A stretch of DNA of 64,000 bases from Takakia lepidozioides (lineage: Eukaryota; Streptophyta; Takakiopsida; Takakiales; Takakiaceae): positions 35,633,053 through 35,697,052 of the forward strand of contig CM060732.1 in assembly GCA_030704615.1 (NCBI GenBank), in the 5' to 3' direction. The position numbers and the translations under genes are program-made. Below are positions 32,441 through 44,400 of this stretch, piece after piece. Position 1 is the stretch's first letter; every line of letters begins with the position of its first letter. Under the pieces are notes generated by a model that worked only from the letters and a program-made list of their open reading frames with translations, was not told the origin of the DNA and made no database searches.

Positions 32441-32959
32441 GTGACACTATAAGGCTCTAGTACTAATCTAATAGTGACACGGGTGGGCACCTGTTGCAGT
32501 TTAAGGGTCATATCCCAATGGCCCAAGGCACCTGCACTTGCATCCACCGCAAGAACTCCTATGGTTGGCTGGTCATCAACCCAGCCTCACCATAGAAGAA
32601 ACACTGGTGGTCTTACTGGTCATCACTCCAGCCTCACCACCGACAGCATACTCTAGGATTGACCGGTGATCAAATCCGGCCTAATCCCTATGAAAGCAAG
32701 CACCCACACAAAACCAACATGGCGCACAGTCAAGCATGCAGGTGTTGGGGGGGATCCAAACACAAGAAATCAAAACATCAACACCCCCACACCAAAATCC
32801 AGCTGCAATGCTGATCCTGCAGAATATCCCAGCCCAAAACCCCGGACTGACTGGCCTCCACCAAGAGAGGCTTTGGCAACTACGAGTACAAGGTAATGAA
32901 AATAGTACAGAGATGGAGGGGAAGAATAGAAGCCCGCCCAAGCAAGATCTAATCCTGAT

Positions 32960-33709
32960 CTATGCTATCAACTTCCAGACTTCTCTCAAAGTGCCTCGCT
33001 CTGCTTGATGATAAGGTGTAGGAGGTATATCTATGTCCAGAAACCTGCCACTAACCTTGTCCCAAGCTACAGTAGCTTGCTCTAACCAACCCTCCTCCTC
33101 TTTCTGCCAGGTAGAGACAAAGCAACACTCTGCTATCTCCCGCTCACTGAACACTAAAGAAAACAAAGGTAGGGTTTGATAGTCTCTCAACTCGAAAACT
33201 TTGAGATGGTTGCGGGTGTCCTCATTGCGAATGACTGCATCTCCTTCAAACAGAACAAACTTGTCCTCGCTAATGAACCCCCGCTCGTGGTTGCCTTGTG
33301 CAGAGCGTGTCCGGCTGCAACGTTGTCTGATTGCACAAACTTGTGTAGCTTCTGCTCCTCTGCTCCAGTACACCACAACCTTGTGGCTGAACACCTTGGT
33401 CCCCGGGGCTGTCTTTGGCTGTGTTCCAAGCCTAGCTTTCACCCACTTTGGTATTTCACCTACAGCTGCAGAACTGCTAGCTCCAACAGAGTTCTGACTG
33501 TCCAAGGCGTTATTGAGGCCCTCAATGCCAACTACAGCAGTATGTTGTCTACTGCTAATGCCTGACTCCCAGTATGCAATCAACTCGTCCAACTGTTCTC
33601 CACTCAAATCAGTCTGAGTTCCTTGGGAAACATAAATCCTGTCCCCTTGTGTGCACAGGCTAAGAGAAGAGACCTGCCCTTCAATTACGTCCTCATTTCC
33701 CCCAGCCAT
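32960..33709 (-). CDS. ORF upstream of gag, unknown, 249 aa
   Basis: I do not recognise it. The frame starts with ATG (MAGGNEDVIEG) and ends VWKLIA. It includes YVSQGTQTDLS, WVKARLGTQPK and a charged stretch FVLFEGDAVIRNED. There are no zinc, membrane or signal motifs. It is on the sense strand of the Ty3 element, about 0.5 kb before gag, and its lack of stops contrasts with the broken gag and pol. It could be an extra retrotransposon ORF or a captured gene. Confidence 0.45.
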   Translation of the reverse strand: MAGGNEDVIEGQVSSLSLCTQGDRIYVSQGTQTDLSGEQLDELIAYWESGISSRQHTAVVGIEGLNNALDSQNSVGASSSAAVGEIPKWVKARLGTQPKTAPGTKVFSHKVVVYWSRGAEATQVCAIRQRCSRTRSAQGNHERGFISEDKFVLFEGDAVIRNEDTRNHLKVFELRDYQTLPLFSLVFSEREIAECCFVSTWQKEEEGWLEQATVAWDKVSGRFLDIDIPPTPYHQAERGTLREVWKLIA

Positions 33710-35897
33710 GCAAGGAGGACATCCACAGATTTGTCTCTCAAATAGACCAGAACAGGTTCTAGAAACAAAATTGTGGATCTTTCACGGCACACTCACACTC
33801 TAAAAATTCCATAGATTTTTAGCAGAGTCCCAAAAACAAAAACCAGGTCTAGCTAGGTAGATATCCCCTTTCTGCAGCTATCCCCCCAAAAATTGAGTCA
33901 ATTTGACAAAGTTATGACCAACCAGGCTCTAAATCATTTAAATTAGATCAAAGTTTTTATTTTTATAACACCAAAACGTTCCCGCCATTAAGAACCGTTC
34001 CCAAGTTTCATTTGTGGTTACGGGTGCACCACAGGCTCGCTCTCTTAGTGAGCTGCTTTGCTCCAGCGACGACTCTCGAGCTCGGGTGTATGGTTGTGGC
34101 GATGGCGATGGCCTGTGCAGCGTCAGGCATCTGTTTCCCGTGATGCAAGTACTCGAGCCATCCCTAATGTAGGGACAAGCCCTGATGATACTCTGTCAGA
34201 ACCTGGTGGGCAGCTGCCATCTGCACTTGCTCTCTCTTCAGACAATCTTCGGACCTAGTGTCAAATGTGGAAGTGGTGAAGGAGTTTATTGACAAAGGCA
34301 ACTGTGTTGGACTATCCAGAGAGTAGAGAGTAACCAGATCAGCTTCGTCATTTTGTTGAAGCTTGGAGCATAGATCTGCATACTTCGATAGGGCAAGGCA
34401 CTATCTCAATTCAGGTAGCGATCATGTTCAATGTAGGAGCATACCCGATAGCGGTATACTGATCCACCGCAACATCCCCGTTGGACTTGTCTGCAATGTT
34501 CCCTGCAGCTTTGCAAGCTCGTGTACCGAGTGTCTGGCCAAGTTGGGCAGCAACAACGTTCAAACTGGCCACAAAATTCAAGGTTGGATAACCACTCACT
34601 CCATATCTCGGTGACAGTCTCCTTCATTCATCTGTGATTTGGGAAAGAAAAGCGGCTGCAGATCTCCTAACAGCTCGTTGCTGGAAACCATTATGTCCCC
34701 CAAATGGATGCAAAGGTCACAGGTCTCCTCTGTCTCTGAGCTATGTTGGGTGGACTTGCTGGAGGGAAAGGTTGCTGGTCATTCCAACTGACACCAAGCA
34801 TTTCAGTTCAGCCTTCTACCCGGCCGGCGCTGCTGTTGCTGTCCTCCCAGCCAATGTCCCCAACCCCGTGCTTGCAACCCTACGCCACCACGCTACCTCC
34901 CTGCAGCTCCAACACATGATTAGAATCCCAGTTCTTCACATACACCGCCATCCTCCGAATTCAGATGAATACCAGCATACTGGCTCGCACATTGCACATA
35001 TTGCGTCTTCCACCGAAGATAGAATAATTATTGGTGAAGGTGAGTATCAATCGTATTCCCTGTCTCTTGGCTTCAGCTACCACAAAGCCGAGTGCATCCC
35101 TTCCATTTCACCATGTTTGCTTGAGCGTGGAGCGGGAGCTTGAGCGTGGAGCTTGTAGAGCGGGAAAGCTTGAGCTGAGCAGATGAGGTGTTTCCTCACT
35201 TCCTTGGTCATAACTGTCATATAATGAACACTCCATTGGCCGTGTTGAAGAAGCTTAATCCATGCAGCTTCAGCAGCACTCAGGTAGATAATCCGCATGT
35301 TGGGTTGAATGTTTTCAACACTGTAAGCGGGCTTTTTGCATCGTTACTCTTCTTCGATTCTTTCGAGATAACCCGTGATGCGGAGCGCGATGTTGTGCCA
35401 TGGCTGCCAGAGCTCCCTTTCCCGTACACTCTCCACTGCTCCTCACCTTCTTTCTACAAATCGCTTCTCTGTCTATATTGCTTTAACAAGGTCTGGATTT
35501 GTCACCATTGGACTGACCAGGTACAGCAAAGGCTATAGAGCAATCTGCCTCTTGCGGTGCTCCTGTACAGTTGCAGTTATAGCGACGCACCGAGTGCCCA
35601 ACTTGCAACAGCTTTGCAACCGCAAGCGTTTGTTCCCTTGTCACAACCACACTCTTGCATGCATGTTGCATACAGTCTTCCACCTCCGGAGAAGAAGTCC
35701 AGGGACAGAGTTACGGTTGTCAGCAGCTACCAACAGACACAGTCTTCCTTACATTTGCGCATCATCTTGCTGCTCCACCAGCCTTGTCACAAACATAATC
35801 TACCATAATTTTCTTCTGTCACTTCCAAAACAAAAAACCACAAGTGCTAAACTAAACTCACCTCTGGCACTCACAGATGCAAGTCATCTCTCTCGAG
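33710..35897. other. 5' internal region of the Ty3 element, nothing recognised
   Basis: Between the LTR-like repeat and the first ORF lie 2.2 kb with only short, unconvincing frames. I found no clear primer-binding site next to the repeat (the sense strand reads CTCGAGAGAGATGAC). It may contain leader sequence or an older insertion. Confidence 0.45.
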
Positions 35898-36252
35898 TGA
35901 TTGAGAAAGCTAAGAACACACACTCTCAACACAAGAAATATGAAATCCATCGCTATCACTATTTGAATTAGTAGTCGAGCCAGGGGCACCCCAAGCTATG
36001 GGGACTCCACCCCACAACAACCTACACTCCCATCATGAGTACACTCAGATCTAAACGCATGCAGGAGCTCGGTCGCGCAGGCTCAACTCGAGAGAGATGA
36101 GCCACGCGACTGCCGCTCTCGTGAAGATAAGGCCGTTCAGGTGTCAAACTAAACTTGACACCTGATTTAACACTTGACCTAAATCCAAGTGTTAAATACA
36201 AATAACTAGCTTTATTCTAGTTGTTTTCACACTGTGCTTATTTAACTTGACA
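35898..36252 (-). repeat. 5' LTR candidate of the Ty3 element
   Basis: This is a 355-bp direct repeat of 17054-17408. The right flank is TGTCC, the left flank of the other copy is ACAAT, so no target duplication is seen. One of the roughly three differences between the two copies is CAG here against TAG there. Confidence 0.65.
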
Positions 36253-36449
36253 TGTCCACTGGCTGTTCCTCTTGTAAAAGTTATTCACTCCAGGAAAAAC
36301 AACTATGTATTTGCTGACAGGTGCAGAAATTCAATGAAAGAATCAGGTAATCTTAAGTGGACTGCTATGTTCATGGTTTTCCACAACTGAAGTAGCTACT
36401 GCTCAGTGATGGCTCCCCAAATACTACAGACTTGACGTAAGAATCTTAC

Positions 36450-37458
36450 ATCAACATTGTAAACAACCCCTATGTCAATCTTGTGAGCGCACTTGTCCCT
36501 TATGGCCACCTCCATCCCAACAGCATTGTGGAAGGACAAGTAACGCACATAGACGTCATGCTCCAAGGTGAACGAGAACTCCCTCCTCCCGAAAAAGGAG
36601 GGGTTGCACCCTGCATGCTTTCCATCTGTAGACCCCACACATGCAAAATTGCAGCCCCTTCTCTCCTGAGGACAAGCCATCTCAAATCATTGCTTCAAGT
36701 GTAAACGGCTGCTAAAAGTCACAACTCATAGTTAGAGCAACAAAGAAGTGAAAGTGCGACTTGTAACAGCTACAGTTCCCTTACTAAAGTCATCCACTCC
36801 ACTTCAAATTCCTACAGGTCTCCGTATATGCTAAAAAAAAACCTTTTCTAAGTCCAAGGAAAGCTCAAAGAACTTAAATGCAAAAGAAAGCAGGGTACAA
36901 GACAGAATGTTGAACAAGGAGTCCAAACGCAGCTACTCTAAGGTGGTAAACAAACAAAGAGAGATGACGAACTCCCGAGTCATTGACAAAGACCACATTG
37001 TTTGGGAATTTACCTTGTCCATATGACAACCACTTGTGCATCTCTGCGTAAGGAAACAACCTTCCTGGTAGCACATCAAACATGTGAGCTCAATGTACGG
37101 GCCTGGAATGCAAATGTACGAAAACAGGCGATTCGCATCAACATCAACAATAACGTCTGAATGAGATGGCAAAGAGACCTAGCAGCTCAAAATGGCAGAC
37201 CGGGCAGATCAGACGCATTGTGCGTGTACACGTGCTGAATTCATGTGGAGTCGACCGATGAGATTATGACCAGACATAAACTCGGTCCTGCAATTCACAC
37301 CGTCAGACCATCCAAGACTTACCATAATAAAGCCGCAAATAGTCAGGGCTAAATCCTTCACACAGCTGGCGGGTTTCTGCAGTGTCTTTATTCGCATCAT
37401 CGTTCTCGTCAAACTTCGCGCGGTCCTCATCCATGGGCTCCGGGGGTTGTTCTCCCAT
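36450..37458 (-). CDS. PRIM1: DNA primase small subunit, exons 1-3
   Basis: Exon 1 (37323-37458) starts MGEQPPEPMDEDRAKF and ends PDYLRLYYG. Exon 2 (37014-37064) gives RLFPYAEMHKWLSYGQ. Exon 3 (36450-36610) gives CNPSFFGRREFSFTLEHD, YVRYLSFHN and KIDIGVVYNVD. This order (LYY-RLFPY, REFSFTL, KIDIG-VY) is diagnostic of eukaryotic PRIM1. The exon lengths sum to 348 nt, exactly 116 codons, and all junction phases agree with GT-AG introns. Intron 3 then holds the 19-kb Ty3 insertion before exon 4 at 16826. The 5' end faces the duplicated block at 37.55 kb, so its promoter must be short or lie within that block. Confidence 0.88.
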
Positions 37459-37554
37459 GGTCCTCGATTCAAGTGAATACAAATGACTCTAGAGATAAGG
37501 AAAATGAAGGTACATTTCAGCTACCGTCCAGTCCCTCACAGACTGGTGAACAAT

Positions 37555-37870
37555 GTTGTGTATTCTGCGGCTACATTCACAGCAAACAACAGACTAGATT
37601 TACAGAGACATTCTCAATATCCTCCTCGGAGCTCCAGTGTAACACGCAATGGACCCCTTTCTCACAAGCGGACCAAGAAAAAAGGAAGAGTGCAAAGAGA
37701 GGATGAAAAAATTGGGAAATGATTGCTGGCTGGAGAGGCTTCCTTAGGGATGAGCTCACTCTATCATCCGTGGGGACACATCCATTCAGTTTTCATCCCC
37801 GTGAATCATCTATCTCCTCGGAGTCCATGGGAGTCTCAATGGATGTATGAACCCAAGAACTTGGATGTAT
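37555..37870. repeat. Duplicated block, matches 44918-45238
   Basis: The stretch from CTGCGGCTACATTCACAGC to ATGTATAATAAAGTTT recurs after the kinase-like gene with scattered changes. It contains an AATAAA signal, suggesting it is a copied gene 3' end. Confidence 0.85.
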
Positions 37871-38481
37871 AATAAAGTTTTTCCACGTAGTAGATGAATG
37901 TATCTAGATTGGGGTGCCTCGTGAGGGTTCAGCTGATTCACGGTGCTCGGCCAGCTCCTGTGACATGGCCCAACTGCGATGCCATTTGCGGTTTTGCCAC
38001 TCTTTTGCCAATTTGCATGCTGCACTGTCTTGCAAAAATCTTAGGCTAAAGCAGAGCGGTTAGCTTAAATTAAACATGGCGCTTGGGGCTGGCTAAACCT
38101 ATCGTGGAGACTCATATTGCATCCGCGCTACTGCCTTTTGTGAACACTACGGGCAAGAGATGTGGATATGGAAGCGATGTTTTATAGAGTTCTGGATTAG
38201 CAACAACCGGTGCATGACCAAGAGAATAAGTGGAGCGTGTCAGTGGACTCGAAGAAGACAGAGAGACGCCATGGCCATATAGACTGATTTCTAGCTTAGT
38301 AACAAAAAAGAGAATTATGTGGTGTAGATTGTAATAGCAGTGTGACTGGCCTTTGATTGAATGGACTAAGAGCAGAGACGAGCGAACGTGGAAATGGTGG
38401 AAGCGCGTGGCAACTGAGAGCTTTACAACCTCAGTGCTACTTGCTTTCTGGTTGATAAGTATTTTGTTACTATACCCCTGC

Positions 38482-41400
38482 ATGGAGGCCATGATGGCTA
38501 AGCGTGAGCGTGTTCGAAAGCTTTTGGAGACAAAGCTACCACCGGAGGAGTTTGAGGAAATTAGCGACCAAGATTTGGATATACTTGTGAACAATGGGCT
38601 TACATCTTCAAGTGTACTTGCACTTGCAGCTGCTGACAGAGGTTCTTTGCCCGATGTTCTTCCTGGCCGACGTGGTGTGGCGCTATCGCTCATCAGAGCA
38701 TTTAGTGAGCCCCAGCATTCGGTAGGTATGTAAACCCTAAACCCTGAACTTCCTTGTGGTGGTCTGAGTTTCTCAGGGCTCTGCGGCCTGAGTTTGATGA
38801 TAGTGAGGTTCAAGTACTTAGAGTTTGTCGTCACCATATCATTTGCTCCTTTTGAAGAGGAAATGATAATATTAGTTATGACTTCGGAATCCTTGGTTGA
38901 TTATGATCTCAAATGCCAATGAGCAGCATATTATTTGTATGTGGAATTCTGGTTGCCGACACACTCGTTTTGGAGTAAGGGTTTTCGCAAGGATCATATG
39001 CATTGCACTGCTTCTTGGAAATGTCTGGCCGTGAACCTTTGTGGGCACTTTTCGTGCGAGGCAAGCCCTTCTGAATCTCTTGAAGCGCAGTGGTCGGTCA
39101 GATTGCGGCAGATGATGGCAGGTTTAAAGTGTTGTGTGGCCTGAAACCCTAACTCTAAGCTGTCATTTTGGTAGTTGGTTTAGGGTGTCAGATAGTGCAT
39201 CAAGGAGGGAGTCTGGTGAGTGTAAGTTTGTAGGGTTTGCTACCAATGTGTGAAGAATGAGTTTCTGTTCTCTCTTCAGTACTTTGATGCATGTGACCTG
39301 CGAATCAGTAGTGTTGTTCAAACCTTTACGATTTCTTGAGTACCATCTTCAGAGGATAGAAAGCTCTAGCTATATTGTGCGCATGTTTTGAGCTGTTAAT
39401 TGGTCGATGACAGATTGTGGTTGTTGGTGACTTATGTGAGTTAACCAAAACCGCCTTGGCTGCAGAACCTTCTGTGACAGTGTTCACCCATTAGCTAGGG
39501 TGTCAGATAGTGCGTCATGGAGAGAGTCTGGTGAATGTCGGTGTATCACGCAGTTTATTCATTCGATAGATCCATGTTAACAAGTAAAATGTGAGGAGGG
39601 TCCTTTGAAAGACACGGTTGTTTGTTATTTATCTGTGGAATTCTGGTTGTGCACTACATGATAGATGCAACTCAACAACATGGGTTGGCTGTTGTGGGGA
39701 TACTTCTCAAAGCTTTTGTAGCACCTACAGCAGGCAGCAGGGTTTTTTCTTCCTGCTTTTGTTGCTTTTCTTTGTTTTTCTGTCTTAAGTTCGAGTAGTT
39801 TAAGCAGTCAATGAACACAAGGTCAGGTGCTTAAGGTTTGCAAATAATTTATTTATTCCGTAGGATGGAATCTGCTCAGATTCAAGATTGGATTGGATTG
39901 TAAGGAATCTCTGCATTTCAGTATGGTCTGTGATTGACCCTCATGCTTTTCTATACCTTCTCTCTTGCTTTTGTTGCTTTTCTTTGTTTTTCTGTCTTGA
40001 GTTCGAGTAGTGCAAGCAGTCAATGAACAGAAGGTCAAGTGCTTAGGGTTTGCAAATAATTTATTTATTCCATAGGATGGAATCTGCTCAGATTCAAGAT
40101 AGAACAACAATAGAACAATAGTGGAAAGAAAAGGGACAATTCTTCATGATTAGTTTGTTTCTTAGCTATGGCTAGTGTTAGGGTAGTGACGTGCGGTTAA
40201 CGATCTCCCTTTGAAGGTGGGGTTACTTTATTTTCATACTTGCCCTCTAGACACCCGATGACAATGCAAATCAATAATTCTATTGCTGTCGCAAGTGTGC
40301 ACCGCAGCACTATAGTTCATTACTGCATGTTAGCCTCACCTTACCGTGGGCCCAGGTTATGTAGATTCTTGGCACCTTGACTTCAGAATCTTTGCTTGAT
40401 TATGACCTGTTGTTCTACGAGCCCACATACTCATGCAGGTATGCTTTAGGACCGCGTAGGCGAGATTCTTCCGGAGCTGTTAGGGTTTCGTGCTAAAATG
40501 TGTTTTGCTAGCTCTTTGAATGTCCAAGTTTTCCAGACTTAAAAGGACTATTATTTTCTTAAGGTCGGTCAGATTGCGGCAGATGAGGGCAGGTTTAAAG
40601 TGTTCTGCGTTCTTGTCTTCTTTTCTCTTCGGTGTGTTACGTTTTCCCAGTCTATATACATTGTCTATCACTGTTGTGGTTCTTGCCAAGATCCAGGTAG
40701 GGTACATGTATTGGTTGTGCAATTGTTGGTGTTATGATGATTGGCTGTAAGGCCAACCAGAATCTTTTGTCATTACGGCCATGGTGGGTTAAGTTTATGT
40801 CACTGTACAACTTCTCCCAGTAAAGCCTCTTCTGATCCCTTACAAGCTGATTGACCTCTTTACGCAGTTGGTAGTATCTAGACCAGAGCATTTTTTCATC
40901 TTTGATATTACAGCAGTCCTTATAGAGGGCCTGCCTCTCAGCAATCTTGAGCTTGATCTCATGGGTCCACCAATTTACTGCTCTACCACAGATAATTAGT
41001 TTCCTTCCATGACTCGGGTTAGGGTTTCAAATCTTCATCAGATTTTTGTTACGTCTCTTGCTTCTTGGTGAACGGTGTTGTGTCTGTCTTCGCAGCCTAC
41101 TTTCTGTGTGGGATTGTTGGTTATGGAAACCAGGTGTTAGATAGTGCGTCATGGAGAGAGTCTGGTGAATGTCTATGGGTTGCCTAGGGCAGTCTGAGCC
41201 CGTTTGTTTTTATGTCTGCAATTCTGATGATGGGCAGGCACATTTGAATTCTTGCAAGACAATTGGGCAGTTGATTGTTGAAACCGCTGCAGTTGCTGAT
41301 TTGTTCAATGCATAGCTTGGAGTCAAGTGTTTGCAATTTTTTTGGTTTCTTGGCTGCGTTGTGCACTCAGGGTTTCAACAGCTTCTCCCAATCCCGTGTG

Positions 41401-44400
41401 TGATCCTGTGTACGGTTGATACACGCAGTTTATTCATTCGATAGATCCATGTTAACAAGTAATATATGAGGAGGGTCCTTTGAAAGACACGGTTGTTTGT
41501 TATTTATATGTGGAATTCTGGTTGTGCACTACATGATAGATGCAACGCAACAACATGGGTTGGCTGTTGTGGGGATACTTCTCAAGCTTTTGTAGCACCT
41601 ACAGCAGGTAGCAGGGTTTTGCTTTTCTTCCTGCTTTTGTTGTTTTTCTTTGTTTTTCTGTCTTAAGTTCGAGTAGTTTAAGCAGTCAATGAAAGGTGCT
41701 TAAGGTTTGCAAATAATTTATTTATTCCGTAGGATGGAATCTTCTCAGATTCAAGATTGGATTGGATTGTAAGGAATCTCTGCATTTCAGTATGGTCTGT
41801 GATTGATCATGCTTTTCTATACCTTCTCTCTTGCTTTTGTTGCTTTTCTTTGTTTTTCTGTCTTGAGTTCGAGTAGTGTAAGCAGTGGAAGGACAGAAGG
41901 TCAAGTGCTTAGGGTTTGCAAATAATTTATTTATTCCATAGGATGGAATCTGCTCAGATTCAAGATAGAACAACAATAGAACAATAGTGGAAAGAAAAGG
42001 GACGATTCTTCATGATTAGTTTGTTTCTTAGCTTTGGCTAGTGTTAGGGAAGTGACGTGCGGTTAACGCCTTTGAAGGTGGGGTAACTTTATTTTCATAC
42101 TTGCCCTGATCTAGACACCCAATGACAATGCAAATCAATAATTCTATTGCCGTCGCAAGTGTGCACCGCAGCACTATAGTTCATTACTGCATGTTAGCCA
42201 CACCTTACCGTGGGCCCAGGTTATGTAGATTCTTGGCACCTTGACTTCAGAATCTTTGCTTGACTATGACCTGTTGTTCTACGAGCCCACATACTCATGC
42301 AGGTATGCTTTAGGACCGTGTAGGCGAGATTCTTCCGGAGCTGTTAGGGTTTCGTGCTAAAATGTGTTTTGCTAGCTCTTTGAATGTCCAAGTTTTCCAG
42401 ACTTAGAGGACTATTATTTTCTTAAGGTCGGTCAGATTGCGGCAGATGAGGGCAGGTTTAAAGTGTTCTGCGTTCTTGTCTTCTTTTCTCTTCGGTGTGT
42501 TACGTTTTCCCAGTCTATATACATTGGCTGTCACTGTTGTGGTTCTTGCCAAGATCCAGGTAGGGTACATGTATTGGTTGTGCAATTGTTGGTGTTATGA
42601 TGATTGGCTGTAAGGCCAACCAGAATCTTTTGTCAATATGACCATGGTGGGTTAAGTTTATGTCACCGTACAACTTCTCCCAGTAAAGCCTCTTCTGATC
42701 CCTTACAAGCTGATTGACCTCTTTACGCAGTTGGTAGTATCTAGACCAGAGCATTTTTTCATCTTTGATATTACAGCAGTCCTTATAGAGCGCCTGCCTC
42801 TCAGCAATCTTGAGCTTGATCTCATGGGTCCACCAATTTACTGCTCTACCACAGATAATTAGTTTCCTTCCATGACTCTATCAGCAGCAGAAGTGGCAAC
42901 GCTCTCCCAAGAATCTACAGCACCTTCTACCTCCCTCCTTGTATCACCATGGGCAAGAGGAGAGATCTTGAAGTGACTGTGTAAAGTGTGGGAGGGTAAA
43001 AAGTGGACTAGAAAGTGTTAGCAATTCTTGTTCCTGGGTGAGTCCTTGGCAGACACGGTTGCTTGTTATTTAGATGTGGAATTCTGGATGTGCACTCAGG
43101 GTTGCGCTCTCTTGGCAACTAGGTGTGGTGTAAGTTTCTTCGCTGTGTTCACCCATCAAGGTGTCAAGCTAGTGCATCACGTGATGCAACTGTCGCATGT
43201 TGATGTCCAATCCAGCACCTTGGACATTTTATTTTGTCATTTCAGTGCATGTTCCACTATGTTGAAATCTTGTTTTGTTTTTACAAGCACCTGATCCTTG
43301 TGGTGGTCTGAGTTTCTCAGGGCTCTGCGGCCTGAGTTTGCTGATAGTGAGGTTCACGTACTTCGAGTATGTCATCACCAGATCATTTGCTCCTTTTGAA
43401 GAGGAAATGATAATATTAGTTCTCAAATGCCAATGAGCAGCTTGTCTTCTAACCCATTCCTTCGTCAGGTACCCCCAGAGTTGACAATACTTTATCCATT
43501 CGGAAGGACATAGTTGAGCAGCGTGTGCAACTTTGTGAAGTGGATGAGCTGCGGGGATTGTTGGAAATGGAATTGAAGGATGGCTTACGATTTCCCGTTT
43601 CTTTGAATATGTGGAACTCTTTGCCGACGAACAGGGACAAGTTGTTCAAACTAGCTGGACCTGATGAAGAGTGTTATAAGATTGTTCCACTTGTGAATGC
43701 TATTGTGGACCCTCCAATGCCTGCACCCACTGCTGATACAGAAGATTCTTTTCACTACCTTTGGGACACTGTTATTGATGAATCACTTAAGTTTTTCTTT
43801 GATGGCCCTTGGCTGGCAGAGCGAAACAAGTCTGGTGAAGGGAGTAATAGTGGAACAAGGCCCCACAAGGTCGTTAGGTTTGGTTTCCGGTTCTATGCTT
43901 TGTGGAGAGGGGAAGAGAAAGGCCCTACAACTGCTGGTGATCCAAGAAAGGAATTGATTTCGAAATTGGACTGGACGTATAAATATCTCCCCTTTCTCAT
44001 GGCGTACTATGCGAGGGCAGCCCTAGTGACATTCTGTGTGCTATATGTGGTTGTGGATCCACATGGAGGATCCATGAACATGTGCCGTGATCTCATTCAA
44101 TTCAATATATCAAATGCAAAGGAACGACTTAAGCTTGTACTGGCCTGCATAACTATGGCGAAGTTGCTGAAAACAATGGAAGAGGTTTGCGAAGGAAAGG
44201 ATGAAGTGTCGGATATGCCTCTCATACGGAGGAACAGTGGAAAAGTTATTCGTCCATGTGGGAGGAAGGTAGAGAAGTCCTATCCAAATGAGGCTTTCTA
44301 CAGGGAAGTTGTAGCCATCTATGAGGCGACGACATCTTGTCCAAATGTGGAACTTTTTTTGCATAGAAGGGATTCAGACCGAACTATTGTGGTGCAGAGG

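Larger units (their letters stand above)
17054..36252 (-). mobile_element. Ty3/gypsy retrotransposon with methyltransferase and PHD finger, split by a MULE
   Basis: On the minus strand the order is 5' LTR-like repeat, an unknown ORF, Gag with two zinc knuckles, aspartic protease (DSGA), MULE copy 2, C5-cytosine methyltransferase, reverse transcriptase (YIDD), RNase H, integrase (HHCC, DDE), PHD finger, 3' LTR-like repeat. Without the nested MULE it is about 11.8 kb. It lies in intron 3 of the primase gene, in the same orientation. The LTR-like repeats differ at about three sites of 355, so insertion is fairly recent. Even so, pol and gag carry many stops and frameshifts. Integrase after RNase H places it in Ty3/gypsy rather than Copia. 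Confidence 0.9.

Noticed and set aside
34058-35971. Several ORFs of 70-198 aa in the Ty3 5' region
   Set aside because: No motifs, mixed strands and overlapping frames. The longest (35375-35971) runs into the LTR-like repeat.
17054-36252. Copia-type or DIRS-type assignment for the LTR element
   Set aside because: Integrase follows RNase H, and the RT/RNase H motifs are those of Ty3/gypsy.
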